From Prevotellaceae bacterium UBA7017 (GTDB taxonomy: Bacteria > Bacteroidota > Bacteroidia > Bacteroidales > Bacteroidaceae): DNA of 13,125 bases. The stretch lies in contig DJWZ01000057.1 of assembly GCA_002449535.1 (NCBI GenBank), positions 1-13,125 of the forward strand, read 5' to 3'. Positions 12,616-13,125 of this stretch are shown in pieces (position 1 is the stretch's first letter; every line of letters begins with the position of its first letter). The notes under the pieces were generated by a model that worked only from the letters and a program-made list of their open reading frames with translations, searched no databases and had not been told where the DNA came from. The translations under genes were made by a program, and so were the position numbers.

Positions 12616-13125
12616 TTATACATATTCCATCAAGACGTCCCAGACGGCGATGATGTGACAGAGGCTGCCGGCGAGGACAAAGAAGTGGAAAACGGAATGC
12701 ATGTAGCGCTGACGGTTGAACGAATAGAATACGGCTCCCGTAATATAGCATACGCCCTCGGCGATAATCCAGATGATGGCTGCTGTAGACACCGTGTCAA
12801 GGAGGGGCTTGAAAGCAACGAGTATGGAGAGTCCCATGCCGACGAAACAGAAGGTCTCTACGTTGGAGTGCTCCTTCAGTCGGAGGAAGCTGACGAGGGT
12901 GCCTGCAATGGCGCAAGCCCACACGAAGATGAACAGTCCCCATCCCCAGTAGCCCTGTGTGCGCAGGGCGATGAGGGTGAGTGGCGAGTAGGAGCCCGCG
13001 ATATGCCAGTAGATAGCGGCATGATCCCAACGGCGCAATCGCTCTTTCCAGACGGAACGGCGGCCTACGAGTCCTTGTCCGCGATAGTGCTTGTAGAGGG
13101 GTAGTGCATGATAGACGGTGGAGGC
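12616..13125 (-). CDS. Hemolysin III / TrhA family membrane protein, 5' end outside window
   Basis: The frame is open from the right edge to TAA at 12616-12618 and gives about 169 residues, missing the N-terminus. It begins with ASTVYHALPLYK, followed by LRRWDHAAIYWHIAGSYSP and, near the end, HSVFHFFVLAGSLCHIIAVW. These are the conserved Ser/His/Asp motifs of the hemolysin III/YqfA/AdipoR-type integral membrane family, where the histidines and aspartate form a metal-binding site. Several hydrophobic helices are visible, such as GWGLFIFVWACAIAGTLVSF and AAIIWIIAEGVCYITGAVFY. Family members are proposed to act in membrane-fluidity homeostasis; true haemolytic activity is doubtful. An internal TTG at 13038 is not the true start because the conserved N-terminal motif lies upstream of it. 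The stop codon lies directly next to that of the convergent response regulator. It is probably unrelated to the surface-protein regulon. Confidence 0.88.
   Translation of the reverse strand, partial: ASTVYHALPLYKHYRGQGLVGRRSVWKERLRRWDHAAIYWHIAGSYSPLTLIALRTQGYWGWGLFIFVWACAIAGTLVSFLRLKEHSNVETFCFVGMGLSILVAFKPLLDTVSTAAIIWIIAEGVCYITGAVFYSFNRQRYMHSVFHFFVLAGSLCHIIAVWDVLMEYV

Noticed and set aside
12655..13104. 149-codon plus-strand frame at the right edge
   Set aside because: It is antisense to the clearly recognisable hemolysin III-family gene, and its product is highly acidic and low in complexity, as expected of a shadow frame.

Overview
The window looks like a member of the Bacteroidales, most likely Prevotella or a close relative. 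The reasons are the TAnnTTTG promoter boxes, the near absence of Shine-Dalgarno sequences, fimbrillin-family lipoproteins with acidic residues after the lipid-accepting cysteine, BspA-like leucine-rich-repeat proteins (one with a Prevotella-style C-terminal tail), and a periplasmic TPR histidine kinase paired with a LuxR-type response regulator. No mobile element, CRISPR array, rRNA or tRNA was recognised.

Layout, left to right. (1) A minus-strand pair at 16-1947: a full-length fimbrillin-family lipoprotein, then a short paralogue that stops abruptly. (2) A divergent plus-strand gene for a small secreted protein (2095-2583), followed by nested hairpins and a 22-bp tandem repeat. (3) A plus-strand operon of two lipoproteins (2801-5265), one with YD-like repeats and one with WG repeats, ended by a strong hairpin. 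(4) A minus-strand operon of three secreted proteins (9768 down to 5333): two BspA-like LRR proteins and a small unknown. (5) A plus-strand two-component system: histidine kinase (9931-11589), a 369-bp spacer with two candidate promoters and a possible 98-codon ORF, and response regulator (11959-12615). (6) A convergent hemolysin III/TrhA-family membrane protein running off the right edge.

The main result links these blocks. A 20-bp palindrome, AATAGCGG-AAAA-CCGCTATT, occurs three times: before the fimbrillin pair, the lipoprotein operon and the LRR operon. In each case exactly 21 bp separate it from the TAnnTTTG box. A related palindrome, AATCACGG-ATTT-CCGTGATT, starts 2 bp after the kinase stop codon and lies 20 bp before another TAnnTTTG box, upstream of the response regulator. 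All four fit AATnnCGG-nnnn-CCGnnATT and would be centred roughly 42 bp before transcription start, where a dimeric activator overlapping the -33 region would bind. I infer that the response regulator is the likely binder and that the window is a self-contained sensory surface-protein regulon with possible autoregulation. The palindromes and spacings are read directly from the sequence; the identity of the binder is inference.
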